Source: an uncultured Bacteroidales bacterium
Lineage (GTDB): Bacteria; Bacteroidota; Bacteroidia; Bacteroidales; UBA932
Reading direction: 5' to 3'
Assembly (NCBI GenBank): GCA_946403855.1
Contig: CAMJBH010000009.1
Coordinates: forward strand, 1-64,000
Length of the DNA stretch: 64,000 nt
Made by a program: the position numbers and the translations under genes. The notes under the pieces are model-generated. The model made no database searches, was not told the origin of the DNA, and was given only the letters and a program-made list of their open reading frames with translations. Shown here in pieces: positions 15,172 through 23,179 of this stretch. Every line of letters starts with the position of its first letter. Positions within the stretch are counted from its first letter, which is position 1.

Positions 15172-17053
15172 GAAATTGTTTGCCGCCGGTATGGTCATTC
15201 TAGCTGCCGCAGCGTGCAGGGTGGAACCTGCGCAAGTCCCTGAAGCCGAAAAGATAGTTCTGGAAGCTACTATCGAAGACGCCTCCACAAAGGTGGCCTT
15301 CGACAATCTCGTTCTTACATGGGAGCCGGGCGACAAAATCTACGTCATTCCCGACTCTCGCACATGGGACGAGAACTCCTTCACCAATGTATCCGAAAGC
15401 GCAGGCAAGACAGCCCGTTTCGAGGGTTCCGTTTCATATCAGCCGGACGAAGTATTCTACGCCCTCTACCCCTATGAGACGGATTTCAGCATGTCCGGCA
15501 AAGACAGGGCTCTTGCCTTCAATAAAACCCAGACCGTACCCGCCGAAGGCGTGGACCGTTCGCACCTGCTGCTCTGGGGCGAAGGCCGCTACACCCTTAA
15601 TTTCAAACCCCTGGTGGGCCTGCTGAAATTCGTGGTGGAGGACGAAGGCGTGGACATGCTGATAATTGCTCCCTACGACGGCGCGGTGAACATCTCATAT
15701 GAAGGCACCTACGCCGGCGTCAGGATAAAGGAAGACGGAAGCATCGTTAACGAATACGGAGTTCCAAGAATAACTGTATTTCCTTCCGAGGGGACTTTCG
15801 TGCCCGGGAAGCCATACTACATCGCATGCCTTCCCTTCGAACTTAACGGCATCTGCGTAATGACCGGAAAAGGCGACAAGTACTATGCAAAGACTTCGGC
15901 AACGCCCCTGAAGGTGGAAGCCGGCAAAGTGTACTCCCTGGGGACCTTCTCGGGAATGGATTTTTCGTACTCTACACCGGCTGGCATTTTTACGTGCAAC
16001 GGACTGAGTTCATACTCATCTTTGTCTTCGTACGCCCAAAGAGTTTTTATCGGAGAGGAATACGACCTTGCAGCCCACACCAAAGTGACGCCCGAAGGCT
16101 ATGTGCCTCAGGACCGCAAATACCTGTCTTTCAGCGACAAGATACAGGTCTCGGCAGACGGCAAGGTAAGCGCTTCCGGAGTCGCCATGGGCAAGGTGAG
16201 AGTCATGTCGGCAATCAACCCTGCCGTTTATCTGGACGTCTGGTTCGACTTCTCCGGCATAAAGAAGGACGCAATGTGGTTTACTCTTAGTGAAGACGGT
16301 TCGGCAGATGTAACCAATTCAAAACTCGGATCAGCTTCTCCCGGAGATTATTCCGGCGTAGTGACCATACCCGCAAGCATAGAGATAGATGGCAAGAACT
16401 ATAATGTAAGAGGGATTGACGAGAGGTGCTTCTATGGCTGCGAAGAGCTGACGAGGGTAATTATACCCGAAGGTGTTTATTATATAAATGTTGGTGCGTT
16501 CGACCACTGCACCGCCCTTGAGAGCGTCAATCTTCCCAAGAGCATCGTCAACTTGCCCAGTGCCGATGGAAACTCATTGTTCGAAAACTGTCCGAAGTTA
16601 AGCATAAGCTCCGAATCCAGCAGATACACTGTCGATGAATCCGGCAATCTTATTTCGTATAATACCACCTTGCTGTGGCTCTGCGAAAAGACTACCGGCA
16701 CCAACAAGATAAGCGACGCCGTAGCTTACATAGGCAGCGGCTCCGGATGCCTGTACAACAGCCTTGCCGCCAGGATTGTTTTTCCTGCAGGTCTGAAAGG
16801 AGCTGTGTTTGTGAACCACTTCCGCGGCACCTTCCCCAATCTTGAGGAAATTGTGGTGGATTGGCCTACATACGCCGAATTCGAGTCTCATTTCTCTAGG
16901 GCCAGGATCGATGACGGTGGCTGGATTGCCGGCATCTTCTCGAAGATACGGAACAAAACCTCTCCCGTCAAGCTCAGCGTTCCTGCAGGCAGCGAGGCCG
17001 ACTACGCAGCAGCAATTGCCGACTATGGATTCTCAGAAATAATTACACACTAA
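15161..17053 (+). CDS. Lipoprotein with fimbrillin-like and BspA leucine-rich domains
   Basis: A 630-residue surface lipoprotein: lipobox ILAAAAC with Cys19, a fimbrillin-like N-terminal domain (residues about 25-260; LEATIEDASTKVAF, then LTWEPGDKIYVIP), an immunoglobulin-like Big_2-type segment (about 270-365) and BspA-type leucine-rich repeats (about 410-470; CFYGCEELTRVIIPEG, FDHCTALESVNLPKS, FENCPKLS). Such proteins bind host or matrix molecules or join fimbria-like structures; the exact role is unknown. ATG 15161 follows a strong GGAGGTG site located inside the preceding small gene. The next small gene begins one base after its stop. Confidence 0.8.
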   Translation: MSGKKLFAAGMVILAAAACRVEPAQVPEAEKIVLEATIEDASTKVAFDNLVLTWEPGDKIYVIPDSRTWDENSFTNVSESAGKTARFEGSVSYQPDEVFYALYPYETDFSMSGKDRALAFNKTQTVPAEGVDRSHLLLWGEGRYTLNFKPLVGLLKFVVEDEGVDMLIIAPYDGAVNISYEGTYAGVRIKEDGSIVNEYGVPRITVFPSEGTFVPGKPYYIACLPFELNGICVMTGKGDKYYAKTSATPLKVEAGKVYSLGTFSGMDFSYSTPAGIFTCNGLSSYSSLSSYAQRVFIGEEYDLAAHTKVTPEGYVPQDRKYLSFSDKIQVSADGKVSASGVAMGKVRVMSAINPAVYLDVWFDFSGIKKDAMWFTLSEDGSADVTNSKLGSASPGDYSGVVTIPASIEIDGKNYNVRGIDERCFYGCEELTRVIIPEGVYYINVGAFDHCTALESVNLPKSIVNLPSADGNSLFENCPKLSISSESSRYTVDESGNLISYNTTLLWLCEKTTGTNKISDAVAYIGSGSGCLYNSLAARIVFPAGLKGAVFVNHFRGTFPNLEEIVVDWPTYAEFESHFSRARIDDGGWIAGIFSKIRNKTSPVKLSVPAGSEADYAAAIADYGFSEIITH

Positions 17054-17179
17054 ATGAAGCTAAAATACTTAGCGCCTCTGATGGAGGACGAACAATTGAC
17101 GCCACTGGACAACTTGTTAACAGCCAGCAACGAAGGCTATGAGATCGATCCGTTTGACCCAGACTTTGTGATGCCATGA
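17054..17179 (+). CDS. Second small acidic peptide (41 aa)
   Basis: Starts MKLKYLAPLMEDEQ and ends DPFDPDFVMP. Like the 15040 gene it has a basic-aromatic-proline start (KYxxP), a central LLTAS hydrophobic part and a very acidic tail with a glycine near residue 28. It directly follows the first lipoprotein stop and overlaps the next lipoprotein start by 4 bp (ATGA). The repeated order peptide-lipoprotein-peptide-lipoprotein argues that these are real genes. No known family could be named. Confidence 0.7.
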   Translation: MKLKYLAPLMEDEQLTPLDNLLTASNEGYEIDPFDPDFVMP

Positions 17180-19188
17180 GAAAGTACATCGTTTTGGCAG
17201 CGGCGGCCTTTGCAGCATTGGCCTCCTGCACAAAGGTATTGGAAGTAGAAGCCCCCTCCGGAAACGGCGGCACCATGGTCATCAGGGCCGGCTTTGAAGA
17301 CGAAACCACCCGCACTTCGCTGGAACCGGACGGCGGCGGGAGCGTCTCCGTGTTGTGGAACAGCGGTGATGCGATACGCGTCCTGGCCAGCCAGGGCTCC
17401 GGCTACTACTACGCCGACTTCACCACCAGCGACGACGGAGTCAGCCAAGCGGAGTTTTACTGCCACAACTGGAATCCGATTGAGAATACCCACTACGCGG
17501 CGGTTTATCCGAGCGACATGTTCAAGGGCTTCAGGTACGATTCGTCCGATGGCTACAGGTTCGGAATGGTGGTTCCTCCTGCTCAGACAGCCGTTAAAGG
17601 AGGGGTGGAGAGAGGCCTGATACGTTCTTTTTCGGCCATAGGGTCCAAAGAGGACCTGGCGGGCGACATCAGTTTCAAGAACGCCCTGGCCATGCTGCGC
17701 TTCAGGCTCACCGGAGCCTCGGCCTCCCGCGTCAAGAAGGTCAAGCTCGTGGCCAATTCGGTAGTGGCGGGCGACGGCATGGTGTTCATCTCCGACAGTG
17801 GCGAAATGACCCATACCACCACGAGCTACTATCTGCCTCTGGAATACGGTCAGATGAGCAACATCGAACTTTCCGGCGACTTTACAGCCGGGGCAGAATA
17901 CTACATTGCAGCCTGGCCAGGCGTATCGAACGGCTTCTCGCTGCTGTTTTTCGACGCCTCCGACAGGGTTCTGGCCAGGTATTCCGACAAAACCCTTAGC
18001 CTGAACCGATCCCGCATCACCGACCTCGGCACCATTGCCCTTAACGAAGAGTTCGGCACTCCCGACCCCAACGTGGTAAAATACATGAGCCACACCAAGG
18101 GCAGCAAGCCGGTGACGATTGCCATAGTCGGCGACGGCTTCACGGCATCGGAGAAAGATAAGTTCTTGTCTCTGGCCGGAAGCGCTGCGGATTTCCTGTT
18201 CGGCACCGAGCCGTACAAAAGCTACAAAGACTACTTCAACGTGTATCTGATGTGGGCGGCTTCCAATGAGTCCGGAGCATCGGTCACCGACGGCAACGGC
18301 ACCGTCACAAGCCGGAAAGACACCTATTTTGGCGCCAAATGGGGCCAGAACTCATATGGCGACATGAATTCCGACTACGACAAGGTTTGGGGCTTCGTCA
18401 GTGCCCGCTGCCCTGAGATCCAGAGCGGCCTTCTCAGCATAGACGAAGTGCCTGTTGCCATGATTATCAACGACAAGCGCTATGGCGGCCTGTGTTTCTA
18501 CACCTCCTCCGGCAGGTGTGTAGCCCACGTTCCTTATACCGACGACGGCGGCGGCCTTGCCTGGAGTTTCCCCGCCCAGGTAGCATCGGACGATGCCGTG
18601 GTGGGCACCGTGCGCAATGTCACCGAGGCAGAGCGCAACGAACTCGGACGCAGCCAGGGCGACTGGCGCAATACCTTTATCCATGAATTCGGCGGGCACG
18701 GCTTCGGACGTCTGCTGGACGAGTACTGGTCTGGCACCACCTACAATACCGGCACCACCATAAGCCCTCAATCCTGGCCTATCCCAGCCGGACTCAACAT
18801 CTCCGGCACCTACGACAACGTGCCTTGGCAGGCAGATCTGCTGGACAACCTGCCTTCGCTTGTGGCAAGGGATCCGCATTATGCCAGGATTGGCCGTTTC
18901 CAGGGAGGAGACGTGATGATCTGCAACCGCTGGCGCAGCGAGAAGATTAGCTGCATGATAGACAACAGGCAGTACTTCTCCACATGGCAGAGGATCCTGA
19001 TTGTCAAGAGGATACTGCAGCTTGCGGGAGAGAGTTTCTCGCTGTCCGACTTCTGGAGCAAAGACGTCACCATCGACCCTGTGCGCGACGCCTCTTCTTC
19101 CGGCGCTCCGGCTCCGGCAGGCTATGAAGGCAGCCACAGGACCTACACCGAATGTCCTCCTCTGCCGCCGCCCGTGCTACTCTATTAG
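17176..19188 (+). CDS. Lipoprotein with fimbrillin-like domain and M64 (IgA-type) metallopeptidase domain
   Basis: A 670-residue lipoprotein (lipobox LASC, Cys18). Residues about 30-290 look like a fimbrillin-type domain (IRAGFEDETTRTSLEP, then SVLWNSGDAIRVL). Residues about 300-640 form an M64 peptidase: TIAIVGDGFTASEKDKF, FNVYLMWAASNESGAS, and the zinc site FIHEFGGHGFGRLLDEYW. The family includes an IgA protease of Clostridium ramosum, but substrates of most members are unknown. The lipid anchor and fimbrillin-like part suggest display on the cell surface. Its stop touches the stop of the convergent GH88 gene without spacing. Confidence 0.85.
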   Translation: MRKYIVLAAAAFAALASCTKVLEVEAPSGNGGTMVIRAGFEDETTRTSLEPDGGGSVSVLWNSGDAIRVLASQGSGYYYADFTTSDDGVSQAEFYCHNWNPIENTHYAAVYPSDMFKGFRYDSSDGYRFGMVVPPAQTAVKGGVERGLIRSFSAIGSKEDLAGDISFKNALAMLRFRLTGASASRVKKVKLVANSVVAGDGMVFISDSGEMTHTTTSYYLPLEYGQMSNIELSGDFTAGAEYYIAAWPGVSNGFSLLFFDASDRVLARYSDKTLSLNRSRITDLGTIALNEEFGTPDPNVVKYMSHTKGSKPVTIAIVGDGFTASEKDKFLSLAGSAADFLFGTEPYKSYKDYFNVYLMWAASNESGASVTDGNGTVTSRKDTYFGAKWGQNSYGDMNSDYDKVWGFVSARCPEIQSGLLSIDEVPVAMIINDKRYGGLCFYTSSGRCVAHVPYTDDGGGLAWSFPAQVASDDAVVGTVRNVTEAERNELGRSQGDWRNTFIHEFGGHGFGRLLDEYWSGTTYNTGTTISPQSWPIPAGLNISGTYDNVPWQADLLDNLPSLVARDPHYARIGRFQGGDVMICNRWRSEKISCMIDNRQYFSTWQRILIVKRILQLAGESFSLSDFWSKDVTIDPVRDASSSGAPAPAGYEGSHRTYTECPPLPPPVLLY

Positions 19189-20364
19189 TCAGAGTTTTAC
19201 GTAGCGCTGCAGGGCCTCGAGAAAATAATAGTCGCCATAGGTCAGGGGGATATCGACCCCTGACCCGGCGTTGAGGTTGGTGACTCCGTGCATGAGCAGG
19301 AAGTTGCCGTTCTCGCCCTCGGGTGCGAGGTATCCGGGGCCGGCGAGGGTGCGGAGTATCTTTTCGGCTGTCTTGCGGTAGAGGCCTGCTTCACTCCCAG
19401 AGACAAAAGTGCTCAGTTCCACCAGGGCGGATGCAATGATGGCTCCCGCCGATGAGTCGCGCATGGCGGGCTTGGGGGCGTTGAAGTCCCATTCGGGCAC
19501 TCCGTCCTCCGGCAGCATGGGGATTATGAACTGCGCAACTTTGCGTGCTTGCTGCAGATATGCGGCGTTGCCGGTATAGCGGAACATCATCGTGTAGCCG
19601 TACAGGCCCCATGCCTGCCCGCGTGACCAGGCAGATTCGTCGCTGTATCCTTGGTGTGTGCGCTTAGAGAGCACGGCGCCGGTGGCTTCGTCGTAAGTCA
19701 CTACGTGAAAGGAACTTCCGTCCGGACGGAAATGGTTCTTTAGGGTGTTGTCGGCATGCGTGCACGCAATGCGGGCGAGGGTGCTGTCGCCGGTCATTCG
19801 GGACACTTCGAGCAGCAGTTCGAGGTTCATCATGTTGTCTATGATCACCGGGTAGTTCCACTTCTCGCTCGGATCCCAGCTGCGTATGCATCCCACGCTG
19901 GGGGTGAAGCGGCGGCTGAGTTTGAGCGCGGCGGCCTCCATGACGGGTCTGTAACTTTCGTCGCCCGTTAGCCTGTAGCCGTTGCCGAAGCTGCAGTTCA
20001 CCTGGAAGCCGATGTCGTGGTGCGTCTTCATGTCCACGATGCCGGAGAGCTTGGCCGTCTGCTGCCGGGCGAGGCTTTCGAACTCGGGGTCGCCGCTGTA
20101 TTGATATATCAGCCAAAGGGTTCCGGGGAAGAAACCACTTGTCCAGGAGTTCAGGCGGCCGTCTTTGTTGCGGCCGTTTTCGAAAGTCACCGGCATGACC
20201 GGCTTCTCGGCGGCGTCCAGCCGGGCGGCCATGGCGGAATACTGAACTTTTGCCAACGAGAAGACCCTGTCGGCAAGCTCCGGCATAGACTCAGAAGGAG
20301 CGCAGCCCTGCAATGAGGCCATCAGCGCTGCAGCAACGATGCAAAAAGACAACTTTCTATCCAT
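19189..20364 (-). CDS. GH88-family unsaturated glucuronyl hydrolase lipoprotein
   Basis: A 391-residue lipoprotein (lipobox SLQGC, Cys21) with a GH88 (alpha/alpha)6 barrel. Visible family stretches: WTSGFFPGTLWLIYQYSGD, MKTHHDIGFQVNCSFGNGYRLTG, WNYPVIIDNMMNLELL (with the catalytic-type Asp) and DESAWSRGQAWGLYGYTM. These enzymes hydrate and remove unsaturated uronic acids from oligosaccharides made by polysaccharide lyases, such as glycosaminoglycan fragments. No lyase or SusCD pair is nearby, so this looks like an isolated gene. Stop codons of this gene and the upstream lipoprotein gene abut. Confidence 0.88.
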   Translation of the reverse strand: MDRKLSFCIVAAALMASLQGCAPSESMPELADRVFSLAKVQYSAMAARLDAAEKPVMPVTFENGRNKDGRLNSWTSGFFPGTLWLIYQYSGDPEFESLARQQTAKLSGIVDMKTHHDIGFQVNCSFGNGYRLTGDESYRPVMEAAALKLSRRFTPSVGCIRSWDPSEKWNYPVIIDNMMNLELLLEVSRMTGDSTLARIACTHADNTLKNHFRPDGSSFHVVTYDEATGAVLSKRTHQGYSDESAWSRGQAWGLYGYTMMFRYTGNAAYLQQARKVAQFIIPMLPEDGVPEWDFNAPKPAMRDSSAGAIIASALVELSTFVSGSEAGLYRKTAEKILRTLAGPGYLAPEGENGNFLLMHGVTNLNAGSGVDIPLTYGDYYFLEALQRYVKL

Positions 20365-20418
20365 AGTGCTGTCGAATGTATATCTCTATCCCTCAAGAGA
20401 TTACATTTCACGGGGCAT

Positions 20419-21036
20419 TTAGAGAGTTGTCACCAACTCCTCGATGGACTTACGGGAAGTGTGCAAATCGGTAGGTTTGCCTTCGTCGCCGGCAGGATGA
20501 CCTAGAGCCAGGAGGGCGTAGATGCCATGTTCGCGGGTTTCGGGGAGAGCCTCCCGGATTTTGCTCGGATCAAAATCCCATATCCACATGTTGGCCAGTC
20601 CGGCATCGGTGGCCGTAAGCATCAAATGGGTGAGGACAATGGCTGCATCTGTTTTGGCTGCATTCACTCCGTCGCTCTGCCGCACCCAGGCGGCCTCGTT
20701 GCGACAGCCTACGATGAGGACGACTGGCGCCCCGTAGCACGAATGAACCAAATGCAGACGCTTCAGTGCCTCTTCGCTTTTCACTACCCAAATTCTGACG
20801 GGTTGCATGTTCATTGCCGACGGTGCCAGACGTCCGGCCTCGAGAATCATCTCCAGCTTGGACTCCGACACCGGGACCTTGCTGAAGGAATGACAAGAAT
20901 AACGACTCGCTAAGATCTGCATGAATGCATCGGAGCCATACATATACTTGGTCATTTGCTTCTCGACGTCCGCGAAGGATGCGCGGTGCATGATTTTGCC
21001 GATATCACTTAAACGGCCTTGTTTTTTCTTTTTCAT
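20419..21036 (-). CDS. Nitroreductase-family flavoprotein
   Basis: A 205-residue FMN-dependent nitroreductase-type protein: ASRYSCHSFSKVPVSESKLE (FMN phosphate contact), AGRLAPSAMNMQPVRIWVV, and the C-terminal ALLALGHPAGDEGKPTDLHTSRKSIEEL. The substrate is unknown; the family reduces nitroaromatics, quinones or flavins. The N-terminal 35 residues are basic and not part of the core; the internal methionine at MHRASF or MTKYMYG could be the true start. It is transcribed alone, with a TATATTTA box upstream on the minus strand. Confidence 0.85.
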   Translation of the reverse strand: MKKKKQGRLSDIGKIMHRASFADVEKQMTKYMYGSDAFMQILASRYSCHSFSKVPVSESKLEMILEAGRLAPSAMNMQPVRIWVVKSEEALKRLHLVHSCYGAPVVLIVGCRNEAAWVRQSDGVNAAKTDAAIVLTHLMLTATDAGLANMWIWDFDPSKIREALPETREHGIYALLALGHPAGDEGKPTDLHTSRKSIEELVTTL

Positions 21037-21129
21037 GGTATGGTTATTCTTTAATCATCAGTAAATATAACAATTATCTCGAATTTTCCAAATCAAGGGG
21101 GAGGGAGGGAACTTGCGGCCGCGGGTGAC

Positions 21130-21291
21130 AGCCTCTTCTTAGTCGTTTTCGCCCGCGTTTGCCACGCTGCGGCTTGGTTTCGTGTCAGTCTCTGATGTTT
21201 CCTCCGGTTTCTGCCACGCCGAGGCCTAGTTTTGTGTCAGACAGCAGTGTTTTTGTTCTGATTTGACACAGTTCTGCCGGTTCCCGTGTCA
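21130..21291 (-). repeat. Three 52 bp TGACAC units, minus orientation
   Basis: Units read on the minus strand as TGACAC...; their boundaries at 21291, 21239 and 21187 are 52 bp apart. They match the array at 6.5-7.8 kb (for example AGGCCTCGGCGTGGCAGAAA) and lie directly beside the GC-rich 140 bp element, as they do at 7 kb. Confidence 0.8.
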
Positions 21292-21298
21292 GTCTGAG

Positions 21299-21437
21299 GG
21301 CCTTCGCGGAGGGGAGGGTTCTCCACCCTCGGGCCCTACCGGCCCTCGCCCTCCCACTTCGCTTCGCTTGTGGGCCCCTCCCTCTACAAGCGAGGGTGCT
21401 TACGGTTCCGACCCCTTCCCTCCGTCTCCGGCCACTG
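21299..21437 (-). repeat. GC-rich 140 bp element, copy 2
   Basis: The reverse complement is nearly the same as 7064-7203, from GTGGCCGGAGACGGAGGGAA to CCCCTCCGCGAAGGCCC, with differences concentrated in the central GCGAGCGGAGCGACGCGGG part. Confidence 0.8.
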
Positions 21438-21465
21438 ATTTATGCAGCACGTAACTCTCTGTACG

Positions 21466-21541
21466 TCAGCCACTTCACCCTTTTATCTGTGGGAAATTTT
21501 CCCACAGACGCGACACCTAAAGCGCTGAAGCACAGGGCATT
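21466..21541. repeat. TCTGTGGG-palindrome intergenic repeat, copy 2
   Basis: TCTGTGGGAAA (21486-21496) pairs with TTTCCCACAGA (21498-21508). The right flank CACCTAAAGCGCTGAAG matches the flank of copy 1 (AGCTAAAGCACTGAAA). Confidence 0.75.
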
Positions 21542-21680
21542 ACTGACCGCAAAAACCAGGACGGAGGTGGGACGGCGATTGGGGGTGCTTGACCGAGGAA
21601 GCAGGACCGGGAAGGCAGGACCGAAGAGACCGGGTAATACGGGAAGGTCGCGGGTCGGCAACGGTCTGCCAGAAATGCCG

Positions 21681-21705
21681 AACGACAGCCACAAGGGCTG
21701 TCGTT
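21681..21705. terminator. Hairpin downstream of tRNA-Gly
   Basis: AACGACAGCC pairs with GGCTGTCGTT around a 5-base loop. It lies 9 bp past the 3' end of the tRNA on the minus strand but has no T-run, so terminator function is uncertain. Confidence 0.5.
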
Positions 21706-21713
21706 CATCACTT

Positions 21714-21789
21714 TGGAGCGGAAAACGGGGCTCGGACCCGCGACCTCAACCTTGGCAAGGTTGCGCTCTACCAACTGAGCTATTTCCGC
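21714..21789 (-). tRNA. tRNA-Gly (anticodon GCC)
   Basis: The minus strand forms a 76 nt cloverleaf with acceptor GCGGAAA/TTTCCGC, D-loop AGCTCAGTTGGTAGAGC, anticodon stem CAACC/GGTTG around TTGCCAA (GCC), T-arm GCGGGTCCGAGCCCCGT... and an encoded CCA end. The leader TTTGCAGTCCCAAT is identical to that of tRNA-Leu at 1.2 kb, and TACATTTG just upstream fits the -7 box. Confidence 0.96.
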
Positions 21790-21835
21790 ATTGGGACTGC
21801 AAATGTAATAAGTTTTTTTGAATCACCAAAATTTT

Positions 21836-23113
21836 TTAGTGTTTATTGGACATTATTTCAAGTACCAGCTTGTCCGTTTCGCGCATTCCCTCCGATCCTA
21901 CGCGGGTCAGATTGTGGATACACTTGTCAACATCGTCTTCTATGAGTCCCTCAACATCGCTGACTGAATGGTTCTGTATGGCAAGCATGGCGCTGAGCAC
22001 GGCGGTGGACACTCCGCTGCTGACCTTGAGGGCGCAGCTGGGCTTGGCCCCGTCGCATACCATGCCCGTGAGGTTGGCTATCATGTTTTTGACGCTGGCC
22101 GCCACCTGCTCGTAGTTGCCGCTCATCAGGTAAGTGAGCCCGCAGCTGCTGCCGGTCGAAGCCACCACGCACCCGCACAAAGCGCTCAGGCGGCCCAGGC
22201 TCTGCTTGATGTAGATTGCAGTCAAGTGACTGAGCACCAGCGCCCTTGTGAGCTCTTCTTCGGTATTGTGATTCTCCTTTGCAAACACCACCACCGGCAG
22301 CGTGGCAGCTATGCCCTGGTTGCCGCTGCCCGAGTTGCTCATGACCGGAATCATGGCTCCGGCCATGCGGGCGTCGCAAGCGTTGGAGGTGGCGCTGAGG
22401 ATGTGGCTGAAGATGGTGTCGCCGAATATCCCCTTGCCCAGCGGACGGGAGAGTGTTTTGCCCAGCTCGTGCCCGTAGTTGCCTTTGAGCGCCTCTTCGG
22501 CGGCAGCCTCGTTCAGGCGGCGCGCTTCGTCGATAAAGGCCACATCTTCAAGGGGAACGGTGGTGGCAAAGTCGTACACCTGCCTGAGCGTGAGCTCGTC
22601 GGCCACTGTCTGCTCTTCCGGTGCTCCGAGAGCGGCACGTTCGTCAAGTCCGGCGGCACATGGCCCCTGCAGATAGACCAGGCGCGTATGTTCGCGGGCG
22701 ATGATGGCCCTGGACTCGGCAGTTCCGGCCTTGCAGATCACATCTATATAAAGTATCTCCTTGCTTTCATTTTCGAGCCCTATGCTTATGCCTCCGCCGG
22801 CTATCCAGCGTTTGCCCTCAGCTACGGCTGCGGGGGTGCAGTCTTTCAGCACTTCGAGTCCGTAGGAACTGCGGCCCACGAGGGCACCAAGGGCCACTGC
22901 TATCGGCAGACCTATCATGCCGGTGCCGGGAATACCCACGCCCATGCCATTCTTGAGCATATTCGCACTCAGAAGAACTTTTATCGATTCGGGACGCTCG
23001 CCCAGAGCCTCTGCCGCATAAGCGGTACAAAGCGCAACGGCAGCCGGTTCCGTGCAGCCCACGGCCGGCACGACCTCGCGTTTGAGGAGTTCTATAATCT
23101 TAGTGTTATCCAT
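21836..23113 (-). CDS. CyuA/UPF0597-type L-cysteine desulfidase or serine dehydratase-like protein
   Basis: A 425-residue protein of the UPF0597/YhaM (CyuA) family, related to the alpha chain of L-serine dehydratase. Signatures: VPAVGCTEPAAVALCTAYA, GIPGTGMIGLPIAVALGALVG, SNSGSGNQGIAATLPVV, and cysteines in SNACDA, SALCGCV and GSSCGLTY that could hold a 4Fe-4S cluster. Characterised members break cysteine into pyruvate, ammonia and sulfide; serine may also be used. Start at ATG 23113 (MDNTK). TAAATTTG on the minus strand lies 6 bp before this ATG, so the mRNA is probably leaderless. Divergent from spt. Confidence 0.85.
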   Translation of the reverse strand: MDNTKIIELLKREVVPAVGCTEPAAVALCTAYAAEALGERPESIKVLLSANMLKNGMGVGIPGTGMIGLPIAVALGALVGRSSYGLEVLKDCTPAAVAEGKRWIAGGGISIGLENESKEILYIDVICKAGTAESRAIIAREHTRLVYLQGPCAAGLDERAALGAPEEQTVADELTLRQVYDFATTVPLEDVAFIDEARRLNEAAAEEALKGNYGHELGKTLSRPLGKGIFGDTIFSHILSATSNACDARMAGAMIPVMSNSGSGNQGIAATLPVVVFAKENHNTEEELTRALVLSHLTAIYIKQSLGRLSALCGCVVASTGSSCGLTYLMSGNYEQVAASVKNMIANLTGMVCDGAKPSCALKVSSGVSTAVLSAMLAIQNHSVSDVEGLIEDDVDKCIHNLTRVGSEGMRETDKLVLEIMSNKH

Positions 23114-23179
23114 ACGGGGCAAATTTATAGTATTTTCCGGAAAATATCTATATTTGTGGGTTAAAGTATAAAACCTAAA
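23114..23179. promoter_or_regulatory. Divergent promoters between cyuA-like and spt
   Basis: Minus strand: TAAATTTG ends 6 bp before the ATG at 23113. Plus strand: TATATTTG at 23149-23156, 23 bp before the spt start. Both match TAnnTTTG. Confidence 0.6.
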
